NCBI GenBank assembly: GCA_017549665.1
Contig: JAFYUD010000250.1
Span: 1 to 18,429 of the forward strand
Length of the DNA stretch: 18,429 nucleotides
Direction: 5' to 3'
Source of the DNA: Clostridia bacterium
Lineage (GTDB): Bacteria; Bacillota_A; Clostridia; Oscillospirales; Acutalibacteraceae
Shown here: positions 1-7,572 of the stretch, piece after piece
Numbering within the stretch: the stretch's first letter is position 1
How the letters are laid out: every line of letters begins with the position of its first letter
Made by a program: the position numbers and the translations under genes
The notes under the pieces: generated by a model
Told to the model about the DNA's origin: nothing
Databases searched by the model: none
Seen by the model: the letters and a program-made list of their open reading frames with translations, nothing else

Positions 1-1479
1 ACAACTGTTGATTTCTTTACAGATTTTGTTGATGCGGATAATCCTGTTGAAGTTAATTTTACAGTATTCAAAGAAACAAAGCTTGACGGTGAAACAGAAA
101 AAACATTACAGAATGCTGAGTGCGGTAAATCATATTATTGCAAAGCAACTGTAGGAGAAAACGTTTACGTTTCTGATAATGTAAATATTTTACCTGTTGA
201 ACACAATTTGAGTCAGGTTGATGCTCAGGCTCCCACTTGTACAGAAATCGGATGGGAAGCTTACGAATACTGTACAGCTTGTGACTACACTACATACGAA
301 GAAATTCCTGTTGACAATGATGCACACACAGATGCAGATAATGACTGTATCTGCGATAACGGTTGCGGTATAGAATATGCAGTCATTGATGGCGTAAAAT
401 ATATTATAAGTGGTGACATAACCAACACAGGTATTCATATCGGTTCATTTGCAGCTTTCGACAATTGCTACAAGGCAGGCGACGGTTACATGCTTATAAA
501 GGGTGAAGGTGATAACGATACCGTTATGACTCTTTACAATGCAACTATTGATGTGCGCGGAACCGGACACAACGATGCAATCATAATTGACGGAGAAGAT
601 ATTGAAATCAGATTCATCGGTGAAAATAACATTTTTGCAGATGAAGAAGCATATGCCACCCCAATCGGAAATAGCAGACATTCCCAGGCATTCATCGGTG
701 CAGATGATGCTGTGCTGAACCTTTACGGAAATGTTACCGTAAGTTATATTAATATTGAAAGCGGTACAGTCAATGTATACGGTGCTGATGCAGATGGTAT
801 TGAATCTGTTTATGTTGAAAGAAATCTTGTTGTTTCAGAAGGTGCTGTTTTAAATATCATCAGCGGAGATAACGGTATGGGATTCAACTGTGGTATTATC
901 GTTCAGAAAGAAATTGTTGCAGAAGGTGAATTCAATGCAATTGCTCTTACCGGTTCAGAAACAGACAACGAGACAATTTACAATCTCACAGCAATAGGCG
1001 ATGCAGTTCTCGGTGCTGATACATACAATCCCTATTGCGGATTGGAAATCCCCGAAGACTTTAATCTTGAAATCAACTTCATCGTTCCCGAGGGCACAAG
1101 TGTAACTGTTCCCGAAGGCATCACACTCAATCTCGATTCAATGACAAATGTTGATATCGACGGTAAGCTTATCGTGTACGGCACTCTTATCTGTACACAC
1201 ACAGGCGGAGAAGCTACATGCAACGAAAAGGCTGTATGTGATATCTGTAAAAATACTTACGGAGAAACACTCGTTCATACAGACGAAGACGGTGACTACA
1301 TCTGCGACAACGGTTGCGGACACGAATTTGAAAAGCCCGAAGAACCCACTCCCGAAGCTCCTGAAGATACAGAATCAGAAGTTTGTGAGGACTGCGGTAA
1401 GGTTCACGAAAGCTTTATTGATACAATCATCTGTTTCTTCAGAAGGATATTCAATTTCTTAAAATCATTCTTTGCATAA
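1..1479 (+). CDS. Cys-rich surface/secreted protein, C-terminal part (5' end outside window)
   Basis: The reading frame is open from base 1 to the TAA at 1477-1479, so this is the last 492 residues of a larger protein; the ATG at 208 is internal and is not a start. Near residues 62-100 there is a module with PTCTEIGW and EYCTACDYTTYEEIP, of a kind common in clostridial surface proteins. Two acidic Cys modules follow (HTDADNDCICDNGCG, 325-369; HTDEDGDYICDNGCG, 1276-1320). Between them are about 270 residues of short alternating beta strands rich in G, N, D, I and V, resembling a beta-helix or beta-solenoid. A module with HTGGEATC and AVCDICKNTYGE comes just before the second acidic motif. The protein ends with CEDCGKVH, then a short Phe-rich, basic amphipathic tail and the stop. 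There is no LPXTG signal. I infer that it is extracellular, possibly a surface or carbohydrate-associated protein; the exact function is unknown. Confidence 0.8.
   Translation, partial: TTVDFFTDFVDADNPVEVNFTVFKETKLDGETEKTLQNAECGKSYYCKATVGENVYVSDNVNILPVEHNLSQVDAQAPTCTEIGWEAYEYCTACDYTTYEEIPVDNDAHTDADNDCICDNGCGIEYAVIDGVKYIISGDITNTGIHIGSFAAFDNCYKAGDGYMLIKGEGDNDTVMTLYNATIDVRGTGHNDAIIIDGEDIEIRFIGENNIFADEEAYATPIGNSRHSQAFIGADDAVLNLYGNVTVSYINIESGTVNVYGADADGIESVYVERNLVVSEGAVLNIISGDNGMGFNCGIIVQKEIVAEGEFNAIALTGSETDNETIYNLTAIGDAVLGADTYNPYCGLEIPEDFNLEINFIVPEGTSVTVPEGITLNLDSMTNVDIDGKLIVYGTLICTHTGGEATCNEKAVCDICKNTYGETLVHTDEDGDYICDNGCGHEFEKPEEPTPEAPEDTESEVCEDCGKVHESFIDTIICFFRRIFNFLKSFFA
325..369 (+). repeat. 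Acidic Cys module, copy 1 (HTDxDxDxxCDNGCG)
   Basis: A 15-codon module inside the surface-protein gene, repeated at 1276-1320 with the pattern H-T-D-x-D-x-D-x-x-C-D-N-G-C-G. The spaced Asp residues resemble a calcium-binding loop, and the two Cys residues could bind metal or form a disulfide. The metal binding is inference. Confidence 0.7.
1276..1320 (+). repeat. Acidic Cys module, copy 2 (HTDxDxDxxCDNGCG)
   Basis: Second copy of the module at 325-369. Eleven of fifteen residues are identical, and the codons differ at several wobble positions, so the pair is old enough to have drifted at the nucleotide level. Confidence 0.7.
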
Positions 1480-1483
1480 TTTT

Positions 1484-1510
1484 AAGCCATCGGTTCTGCC
1501 GATGGCTTTT
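1484..1510 (+). terminator. Rho-independent terminator after the surface-protein gene
   Basis: A perfect 10-bp stem, AAGCCATCGG (1484-1493) with CCGATGGCTT (1499-1508), has a 5-nt loop TTCTG and runs into TTTT. It starts four bases after the stop codon and separates this gene from the GH92 operon. Confidence 0.92.
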
Positions 1511-1538
1511 AATATACGGTAAAATTTACACATTTTTC

Positions 1539-1567
1539 TTGACATTTCAATCACTGTACTATATAGT
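1539..1567 (+). promoter_or_regulatory. Sigma-A promoter of the GH92-DUF4838 operon
   Basis: A consensus -35 TTGACA (1539-1544), a 17-bp spacer and a -10 TATAGT (1562-1567). The expected transcript starts near 1574, giving a leader of about 33 nt before the ATG. It lies between the upstream terminator and the GGAGG site at 1594-1598. I see no clear operator palindrome next to it. Confidence 0.85.
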
Positions 1568-1606
1568 TAATATATACTAATATAACATTCTGCGGAGGGA
1601 AAATTT

Positions 1607-3865
1607 ATGTTAGAAATGTTAAGAAATCTTATCTCCATGTTTTTATCTTTCGAGCTTGCAATTTCCGCTATGTTTACAGGTCTCGACGTAAACAAGCAGT
1701 ACGAAATGCCCGAAATTGAAACAGGTGAATACACTCAGTATGTTGATGCATTCATCGGCACAGGCGGTCTCCCCTGGACCTGCGGTATGCTCAGCCCTGC
1801 AGCAACAACACCATTCGGTCTTGTAAGACTCGGTGCTGACACAAGCTTCCTCGGCGGCGCATACATTCTCAAGACAAACACATCAGGCTATTACTATGAG
1901 CACGGCCACATCCAGGGCTTCAGCCACTCAAGACTTTCAGGTACAGGTGCTGAAGAATACGAAATGTTCCGTGTCACACCTGCCATCGGCGCACAGAAAG
2001 CATCAGCAGTTGCATATTCTCACGAAAACGAAACTGCAGCACCCGGATATTATGCCGTTTATCTTCCTTCACTTGCATGTCTTGCTGAAATGACAGCAAC
2101 TTCTCACGCAGGTGTACACAGATATACATTCGGAACAATCAAAAACGCAAGACTCTCTATCGATGTTTCAAGCTATGCAGGCAACAGCAGAGTTGAGGAT
2201 TCATATGCTGAATATGATGCTGAAACAGGCATCATCACCGGCGGCTGTAACCTTTTCGCTCAGTTCTCAGGCCGATATGAGGGTCTCCCCGTTTACTTTG
2301 CTGCAAAGACAAGCAAGGCTGCAGAAAAGGTTGAAATCAAAGGCGACGCAAAAGACCTTAAGGTTGACATCAACTTCGGCAGCATCAAGAATGAAGCTGT
2401 TGAGCTTTATGTTGGCATCAGCTTCGTAAGTGCTGAGAATGCACTTCTCAACCTTGAAGAAGAGGTTGGCAACAAGACATTTGACGACGTAAGAAAAGAA
2501 GCTCAGGCTCAGTGGGAGGATGAACTTTCTCTTATCAAAATTGAGTCTGCTGACGAAGAAATCAAGACAATCTTCTACTCTTCTCTTTACCACACAATGA
2601 TTATGCCTTCTGACGCAACTGACGTTAACGGTGAATATCTCGGCTTTGATAAGGAAGTTCACACTGCAGACGGCTACACATACAGAACAGATATGTCTCT
2701 CTGGGACACTGTACGTAATACACATTCACTTTACACTCTTATTGAAGCAGATGTTCAGAACGACTGTCTCAACAGCCTTGTTGAAATGGCTAAGGCAGGC
2801 AACGGAAATCTCCCCCGCTGGCCTCAGGGCGCAGGCTACACAGGTTCAATGTTCGGTGACTCTGCAAACATCCTTATCACAGAAAGCTATCTCAAGGGCT
2901 TTACTGATTTCGATGTTGAAGCTGCATACGAATTCATGAAATATTCTTCTGAAAATGCAACTGAAAAAGACGGCAGAGAGTATATCGAAGCTTACAACGA
3001 ATACGGCTATGTACCTTACGACATCGACACTTCAAGAAAGTCTGTAAGCCGTACACTTGAGTATTCATGGGAAGATGCGGCAATCGCATCTCTTGCAGAG
3101 GCCCTCGGTTACACTGAGGATGCTGAAAAGTATGCTGCAAAAGCAATGTACTATAAGAATCTTTTCAACACAGAAAACAACTATTTCCAGGCTAAGGATT
3201 CAGACGGTGAATTCATCAAGACATTCAATCCCAATATCACATATTTCTACGATGAAATTCTCCCCGTAAAGCTTGCAAACGGATACTGCGAAGGCAGCCC
3301 CAAGCAGTGGCGCTGGAGTGCTACTCATGATATCGAAGGCATGATTGCTCTCTTTGATTCTGAAGAATACTTCGTTTCAGAGCTTGAAGCTTTCATGGAA
3401 GAAGCATCTCCCACACGTGCATATATTGATCCCGGTGCAGGCTTCTGGATCGGCAACCAGCACGATATCCACACTCCCTATCTCTTCTCAGACGCAGGCA
3501 GAAGCGACCTTACACAGAAGTGGGTGCGTTGGACTCTTGCAGAGCGCTTCAGCACAGACATCAACGGTCTTGACGGTAATGACGACGGCGGTACAATCAG
3601 TGCATGGTACGTATTCTCAGCAATGGGCTTCTATCCCCTTGCAGGTACAGACAGATACTGGATCGGTTCTCCCAACCTTGATTCAGCTGAAATCTCACTT
3701 TCAAACGGTAATACACTTAAGATCACAGCTCTCAATCAGAGCGCTGAAAACGTATACGTAAAGAGCGTAACACTCAACGGTGTAAAGCTCGAAGGCAACT
3801 ACATCACTCATGAACAGCTTATCAACGGCGGCGAGCTTGTATTTGAAATGTCCGCAACTGCATAA
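1607..3865 (+). CDS. GH92 family alpha-mannosidase
   Basis: GH92 enzymes are calcium-dependent exo-alpha-mannosidases acting on N-glycans or mannans. The 752-residue length is typical. Family landmarks in order: DAFIGTGG (47-54), PFGLVRLGAD (69-78), GFSHSRLSGTG (104-114), YRTDMSLWDT (359-368), LPRWP (402-406), CEGSPKQWRW (561-570), GNQHDIH (616-622) and GLDGNDDGG (654-662) followed by SAWYVFSAMGFYP (665-677). E562 matches the general acid position by motif, and the GNDD acidic residues match the general base region. The GNQH segment differs from the usual GNEP, which may change the specificity for the sugar next to the cleaved bond. Residues 5-25 form a hydrophobic N-terminus that may be a signal peptide or anchor (possible cleavage after ISA), suggesting an extracellular enzyme. 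The ATG start has GGAGG nine bases upstream. It is first in an operon with the DUF4838 gene 12 bp downstream. Linkage specificity cannot be read from sequence. Confidence 0.93.
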   Translation: MLEMLRNLISMFLSFELAISAMFTGLDVNKQYEMPEIETGEYTQYVDAFIGTGGLPWTCGMLSPAATTPFGLVRLGADTSFLGGAYILKTNTSGYYYEHGHIQGFSHSRLSGTGAEEYEMFRVTPAIGAQKASAVAYSHENETAAPGYYAVYLPSLACLAEMTATSHAGVHRYTFGTIKNARLSIDVSSYAGNSRVEDSYAEYDAETGIITGGCNLFAQFSGRYEGLPVYFAAKTSKAAEKVEIKGDAKDLKVDINFGSIKNEAVELYVGISFVSAENALLNLEEEVGNKTFDDVRKEAQAQWEDELSLIKIESADEEIKTIFYSSLYHTMIMPSDATDVNGEYLGFDKEVHTADGYTYRTDMSLWDTVRNTHSLYTLIEADVQNDCLNSLVEMAKAGNGNLPRWPQGAGYTGSMFGDSANILITESYLKGFTDFDVEAAYEFMKYSSENATEKDGREYIEAYNEYGYVPYDIDTSRKSVSRTLEYSWEDAAIASLAEALGYTEDAEKYAAKAMYYKNLFNTENNYFQAKDSDGEFIKTFNPNITYFYDEILPVKLANGYCEGSPKQWRWSATHDIEGMIALFDSEEYFVSELEAFMEEASPTRAYIDPGAGFWIGNQHDIHTPYLFSDAGRSDLTQKWVRWTLAERFSTDINGLDGNDDGGTISAWYVFSAMGFYPLAGTDRYWIGSPNLDSAEISLSNGNTLKITALNQSAENVYVKSVTLNGVKLEGNYITHEQLINGGELVFEMSATA

Positions 3866-3869
3866 GGAG
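3864..3869 (+). promoter_or_regulatory. Ribosome binding site that fixes the DUF4838 start
   Basis: AAGGAG overlaps the GH92 stop codon and lies eight bases before the ATG at 3878. An in-frame GTG at 3869 sits inside this site and is therefore an unlikely start. Confidence 0.8.
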
Positions 3870-3877
3870 TGTTTTCA

Positions 3878-5761
3878 ATGAAAATTATCAGTGCAATAAT
3901 ATCTTTATTGCAGGTTCTTTCCGTAGTTTTCGGCATCACTCCCGTTGATTACAATGTAAATTACGGAGGCGACACTTATGTTGCCCCCGTAATCAATGAA
4001 GAAATGGTAATCATTGAAAACGGCTGCACAGATTTCGTTATCGTTTATGCTGACGATGCTGACGAATGTATCAACACAGCTGTCAGCGAGCTTCAGCTTT
4101 ACATTGAAAAAATCAGCGGTGTAAAAATCGATGCTGTAAAAGAGTCTGAATTTTCAGGCGGAAAAGCAATTCTTATCGGTGAAACACAGCTTGAGAATTC
4201 TGTTACTCAGATAAACCGTGATGACATTTTCGCAGACGGATTTATTCTGTATTCAGACGGAAATTATCTTATAATCACAGGTGCGCAGTCAAGAGGTACA
4301 CTTTACGGTGTATACACTCTTCTTGAGGAGTATTTCGGTGTCCGCTGGTTTACGCCCGAGCTTGAGGTTGTACCCGAAAATGACAGAGTTGTCATTGATG
4401 CGTCAATAAACCGTAAGGTTGAGCCTTCATTCCAGGTCAGAAGAAACTCAACAATCGGCTCTTCAGATGAATACAGAGCAAAGATGAAGGTCAATGTATC
4501 ATTCCACTACGAAGCGGAAGAATACGGCGGTGCAATCAACTATGTGCTCTGGGATTCAACAATGGAAAAGCTTGTGCCCGACACTCTTTTCAGAGAGTAT
4601 CCCGAATATTTCATGCTTGACGAAAACGGTGTCAGATCAACTGACAAGGTCTGTATGTCAAACCCCGGCTCATTGGCTGTTGCCATTGAAAGTGCAAGAA
4701 AAGCAATTCTTGCATGCGACAGAAATGCAACTTATATCCATATCGGACAGAAGGACAACGACAGATACTGTCACTGTGACACATGTCTTGAATTGTATGA
4801 AAAATACGGAAGCGTATCAGCTCCCACACTGCTTTTTACAAATGCATTCGCAGATGCACTCGATGATGAATTCCCCTATATGAATTTCACATTCTATGCG
4901 TATCTTGAAACACGATATGCCCCCACAACAGACGATATACATTGCAATGACAATGTTGCACCTGTTATCTGCGCACTTTCAGATGTATGCGAATGCCACC
5001 CCATCGACGAATGCGGTGCAACCGACGGTGACGAGTCATTCATGAATCTTTTCGGTGAGAATGAAACAACCATAGCTCAGGCTCACATCGACTGGACAAA
5101 GTATGCAGACAAGACATACATCTACGATTATACTATCAATTTCCTTTATTCTGCTCAGTTCCATTCAAATTTCGGCACAATGCAGGATACAATGAAATAC
5201 ATGCACGATATCGGCATTACAGGTTATATGTATAACTGCGGTGACGGTCATTCCGCTGCTTTCAACGAGCTGAGGAACTACCTTCTCAGCAAGCTTCAGT
5301 GGGATGTTAATGCTGATGTAGAGTACCACATGACGAACTTCATCAACGCATATTACGGCGAAGCGGCAGCACCTTATATCAAAAAAATACTTGATATCTA
5401 TACTGCCTGCACAAGTGCAACTGCACATTCTTTCAATTCAGCATGGTATTATCAGGTGGGATATTATCCCGTTTCTGCAATCAACGAGCTTAACACTCTC
5501 TGGGACGCAGCACTCAGTGCTGATGTTACCGAGGAGCAGATGTTCAATGTTGAAACCGCAAGTCTGAGCTGGAGATTTTTCAAGGCAAATCAGATGCTTT
5601 GCGAATATTCATTCCTCAACCCTCTGAGAATATATGAAAATGAAAAGCTTTACGATGATTTCAAATCACACGGACTTGACAGAGTTTCATGCTACTGGAC
5701 GCTTCCCGAAAAGGAAAACGTGAATTTCATTCTCAGACCGTACAACTGGAATAATTCATAA
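3878..5761 (+). CDS. DUF4838 domain protein, probable secreted glycoside hydrolase-like
   Basis: 627 residues. The ATG at 3878 is chosen because AAGGAG lies eight bases upstream. Residues 1-20 form a hydrophobic segment with one Lys (MKIISAIISLLQVLSVVFGI) that looks like a signal peptide, with a possible cleavage after VFG. Residues 45-175 resemble the alpha/beta domain found before the catalytic barrel in GH67/GH20-type enzymes (ELQLYIEKISG, then GTLYGVYTLLEEYFGVRWFTP). Residues about 200-480 match the DUF4838 barrel-like region, with YPEYFMLDENG, IHIGQKDND and the Cys motif YCHCDTC (297-303). The C-terminal part is helical and Trp/Tyr-rich. DUF4838 proteins usually sit among polysaccharide-degrading genes. 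Cotranscription with a GH92 mannosidase suggests that it handles the same glycan. The activity is unknown to me; acidic residues in the barrel are candidates, but I cannot assign a catalytic pair. Confidence 0.85.
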   Translation: MKIISAIISLLQVLSVVFGITPVDYNVNYGGDTYVAPVINEEMVIIENGCTDFVIVYADDADECINTAVSELQLYIEKISGVKIDAVKESEFSGGKAILIGETQLENSVTQINRDDIFADGFILYSDGNYLIITGAQSRGTLYGVYTLLEEYFGVRWFTPELEVVPENDRVVIDASINRKVEPSFQVRRNSTIGSSDEYRAKMKVNVSFHYEAEEYGGAINYVLWDSTMEKLVPDTLFREYPEYFMLDENGVRSTDKVCMSNPGSLAVAIESARKAILACDRNATYIHIGQKDNDRYCHCDTCLELYEKYGSVSAPTLLFTNAFADALDDEFPYMNFTFYAYLETRYAPTTDDIHCNDNVAPVICALSDVCECHPIDECGATDGDESFMNLFGENETTIAQAHIDWTKYADKTYIYDYTINFLYSAQFHSNFGTMQDTMKYMHDIGITGYMYNCGDGHSAAFNELRNYLLSKLQWDVNADVEYHMTNFINAYYGEAAAPYIKKILDIYTACTSATAHSFNSAWYYQVGYYPVSAINELNTLWDAALSADVTEEQMFNVETASLSWRFFKANQMLCEYSFLNPLRIYENEKLYDDFKSHGLDRVSCYWTLPEKENVNFILRPYNWNNS

Positions 5762-5771
5762 AATAAGATAA

Positions 5772-5807
5772 AAGGATGGAGAAATCCATCCTTCTTTCTT
5801 GTCTTTT
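5772..5807 (+). terminator. Terminator of the GH92-DUF4838 operon
   Basis: A perfect 9-bp stem, AAGGATGGA (5772-5780) with TCCATCCTT (5785-5793), has a GAAA tetraloop and a pyrimidine/U-rich tail ending in TTTTT at 5807. It begins ten bases after the stop. Confidence 0.9.
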
Positions 5808-5827
5808 TAATCTGTTTGTGATAGAAT
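5799..5827 (+). promoter_or_regulatory. Promoter of the Gfo/Idh/MocA gene, overlapping the terminator tail
   Basis: The -35 TTGTCT (5799-5804), a 17-bp spacer and the -10 TAGAAT (5822-5827). The -35 box lies in the U-rich tail of the preceding terminator, a compact arrangement. The -35 matches consensus at four of six positions and the -10 at five of six. The GGAGG at 5847-5851 follows. Confidence 0.65.
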
Positions 5828-5858
5828 ATATTTATTGTTTACATACGGAGGTAATATT

Positions 5859-6803
5859 ATGTTAAAAATCGGTCTTGTAGGTGTTGGCGGTATCAGCGGC
5901 GCACACATTCCCGCATGGGAGAAAATGGCTGACGCAGAGCTTGTAGCAATCTGCGACATCCGTACAGAAAGACTTGAAAAATATCCCGAAAAACGTCATT
6001 ACACTGATTTTGACGAAATGCTTGCTAATGAAGAATTTGATATCATCGATATCTGTCTTCCCACATATCTTCATGCAGATTATGCTGTAAAGGCTATGGA
6101 AAAGGGCATCAATGTTATCTGTGAAAAGCCCATTTCGCTCAATGCTGACGATATTGAAAGAGTATACTCAACAGCTGCTAAAAACAACGTAAAGTTCATG
6201 GTTGCTCAGGTGCTTCGCTTCTGGCCCGAATACGAGCTTCTCAAGGAAATTTACGACACAAAGAAATACGGCAAGCTTCTTTCAGGTACAATGACAAGAC
6301 TCGGCTGCTATCCCAGATGGAGCTGGGACGGCTGGATGATGGACGAAAAGAGAAGCGGTCTTGTACCCTTTGACCTTCACATCCATGACCTTGATTTCAT
6401 GGTTTACGCATTCGGTATGCCCAAGGTTGCACATCAGTACCGTTCAAAGCTTCCCGATCAGGATTTCATTTCTCTTACATATGATTTCGGTGATTTCACA
6501 ATCAATTCAGAAGCATCATGGTATGCAACATGCTACCCCTTCACAGCAGAATTCCGTTTCCAGTTTGAAGATGCACTCGTTTCCAACGAAAACGGAAAAA
6601 TGGTCATCTACTGCCGTGACGATGTAAAAATTGACCTTTCTCAGGAGGCTGAGGGGGACACAGGTGACATCAATCTTCCTGACAGCGATGCTTATGCAAA
6701 CGAGATCAACTATTTCGCTGACTGCGTAAAAAATAATCTCCCGGTTGAAAAGGTCAAGCCGGAAGAATTGAAATGCGTTCTCGATATTCTTAACAACATC
6801 TGA
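5859..6803 (+). CDS. Gfo/Idh/MocA family NAD(P)-dependent oxidoreductase
   Basis: 314 residues, cytoplasmic. The N-terminal Rossmann fold shows the dinucleotide motif GVGGISG (8-14), and D33 at the end of beta-2 fits binding of the adenosine ribose of NAD(H). The family catalytic signature appears as CEKPISL (88-94, Lys90). The C-terminal half carries DLHIHDLD (172-179), in the usual place of the conserved Asp/His residues, followed by antiparallel beta-sheet sequence. Family members oxidise or reduce sugars, inositols and related polyols; the substrate cannot be told from sequence. The ATG at 5859 is chosen because GGAGG lies seven bases upstream; a TTG at 5835 lies between the -10 box and this site and is unlikely. 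It is monocistronic, with its own promoter and terminator. Its place after the mannosidase operon suggests sugar catabolism, but that is inference. Confidence 0.88.
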   Translation: MLKIGLVGVGGISGAHIPAWEKMADAELVAICDIRTERLEKYPEKRHYTDFDEMLANEEFDIIDICLPTYLHADYAVKAMEKGINVICEKPISLNADDIERVYSTAAKNNVKFMVAQVLRFWPEYELLKEIYDTKKYGKLLSGTMTRLGCYPRWSWDGWMMDEKRSGLVPFDLHIHDLDFMVYAFGMPKVAHQYRSKLPDQDFISLTYDFGDFTINSEASWYATCYPFTAEFRFQFEDALVSNENGKMVIYCRDDVKIDLSQEAEGDTGDINLPDSDAYANEINYFADCVKNNLPVEKVKPEELKCVLDILNNI

Positions 6804-6812
6804 TAAAAAATC

Positions 6813-6840
6813 AAGACTTCACTTTTTACGGTGAAGTCTT
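6813..6840. terminator. Bidirectional terminator between convergent genes
   Basis: A 10-bp stem, AAGACTTCAC (6813-6822) with GTGAAGTCTT (6831-6840), is flanked by AAAAAA on the left and TTTTTT on the right, so it can act on both strands. It ends five bases from the stop of the minus-strand S51 gene. Confidence 0.88.
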
Positions 6841-6845
6841 TTTTA

Positions 6846-7508
6846 TTAAATTTTCTCACAATTGCCCTTTGTATCAACAAAGAATGCTTCGCCACCGTCA
6901 TTGCCGTTGAGAGTATACATTTCTCCGTCCTTCACAACAACACAGCATCCGTTGTCAATAGCAAGTCCCTGTCTTGTGCGTGTGGCCATCACTTCAGTGA
7001 ATTTGTGCCATGTATCAGAATCAAAATGAGGACAGCAGCAGTAAGGAAGAAGACCGATGCAATCAAGGAAAATAAAGCTTCTGTCTGCACCGCAGTCATC
7101 CCAGCCCTCTTCACACCAGCACATAGCGCCTGAGCTGTAGCCTGAAAGGACAATACCCTTTTCGTATGCCTTTCTGAAAATTTCATCAGCACCTGTTGCT
7201 TTCCATGTATCCATAAGGAATTTAAGATTTCCGCCGCCTACATAAATTATGTCAGCAGACATGATTTTTCTTTCAATATCAGCCTTTGTAAGGCGTGTGT
7301 CTGTAAGAAAAAGATTACCGACCTTTGCTCCGCACTGACGGAATAAATCGAAAATACATTCATCACCGATAATATAATCAAACCCTGCAGTAGGAACAAA
7401 AAGAACATTAGGCTCTGCCTTACCTGCAAGTGAAACAATATGCTTTATAACGGGAAAAATCTCTCCGTCTTCGTATCTGCCGCCGCCGACCATTGCAATT
7501 GTACCCAT
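6846..7508 (-). CDS. Peptidase S51 (dipeptidase E-like) family protein
   Basis: 220 residues, cytoplasmic. S51 enzymes are serine peptidases with a class-I-glutamine-amidotransferase-like fold; peptidase E cleaves Asp-X dipeptides and relatives process cyanophycin. The sequence shows the fold: an N-terminal strand MVGGG (6-10), NVLFVPTAG (34-42), ADIIYVGGGN (85-94), the nucleophile elbow GYSSGAM (123-129, Ser125) and PHF (160-162, His161). The Ser-to-His spacing of 36 is close to that of E. coli PepE. The Asp of the triad is probably among D137, D138 and D142. The elbow reads S-S-G where many members have S-A-G. The protein is unusually rich in Cys, including CCC at 157-159. The ATG has AAAGGAG eight bases upstream (7517-7523). 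It has its own promoter, divergent from the YqxD gene, and no partner gene in its unit. Exact substrate unknown. Confidence 0.85.
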   Translation of the reverse strand: MGTIAMVGGGRYEDGEIFPVIKHIVSLAGKAEPNVLFVPTAGFDYIIGDECIFDLFRQCGAKVGNLFLTDTRLTKADIERKIMSADIIYVGGGNLKFLMDTWKATGADEIFRKAYEKGIVLSGYSSGAMCWCEEGWDDCGADRSFIFLDCIGLLPYCCCPHFDSDTWHKFTEVMATRTRQGLAIDNGCCVVVKDGEMYTLNGNDGGEAFFVDTKGNCEKI

Positions 7509-7538
7509 AATAATTACTCCTTTGACTTTTATACACTT

Positions 7539-7567
7539 ATTTTATAACAAAAACATTGCAGTGTCAA
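7539..7567 (-). promoter_or_regulatory. Promoter of the S51 peptidase gene
   Basis: On the minus strand: -35 TTGACA (7562-7567), a 17-bp spacer and -10 TAAAAT (7539-7544). It predicts a leader of about 24 nt before the ATG. Its -35 box directly abuts the -35 box of the rightward promoter. Confidence 0.75.
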
Positions 7568-7572
7568 TTGAC
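7563..7572. repeat. Perfect palindrome GTCAATTGAC formed by two abutting -35 boxes
   Basis: The divergent -35 hexamers (minus strand 7562-7567, plus strand 7568-7573) touch with no gap and make a 10-bp perfect palindrome. Two polymerases could not bind at once in the usual way, so the two units should compete for initiation. Confidence 0.7.

Noticed and set aside
208..210. ATG as the start of the first protein
   Set aside because: The frame is open back to base 1 and reads as the same protein style, with no ribosome binding site before 208; the gene is truncated by the window edge.
1276..1320. Dockerin or cellulosome interpretation of the acidic Cys module
   Set aside because: The motif has spaced Asp residues but lacks the paired 22-residue calcium-binding repeats of dockerins; the Cys pattern fits other surface modules better.
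2267..2725. 152-codon open frame on the minus strand inside the GH92 gene
   Set aside because: It lies fully inside a gene with clear family motifs and encodes no recognisable protein; it is an antisense shadow.
3345..3761. 138-codon plus-strand frame within the GH92 gene
   Set aside because: It is an alternate frame of the conserved catalytic region, with no own ribosome binding site and an improbable composition.
5835..5837. In-frame TTG as the start of the Gfo/Idh/MocA protein
   Set aside because: It would place the start just after the -10 box and before the GGAGG site; the ATG at 5859 is correctly spaced and begins at the Rossmann strand.
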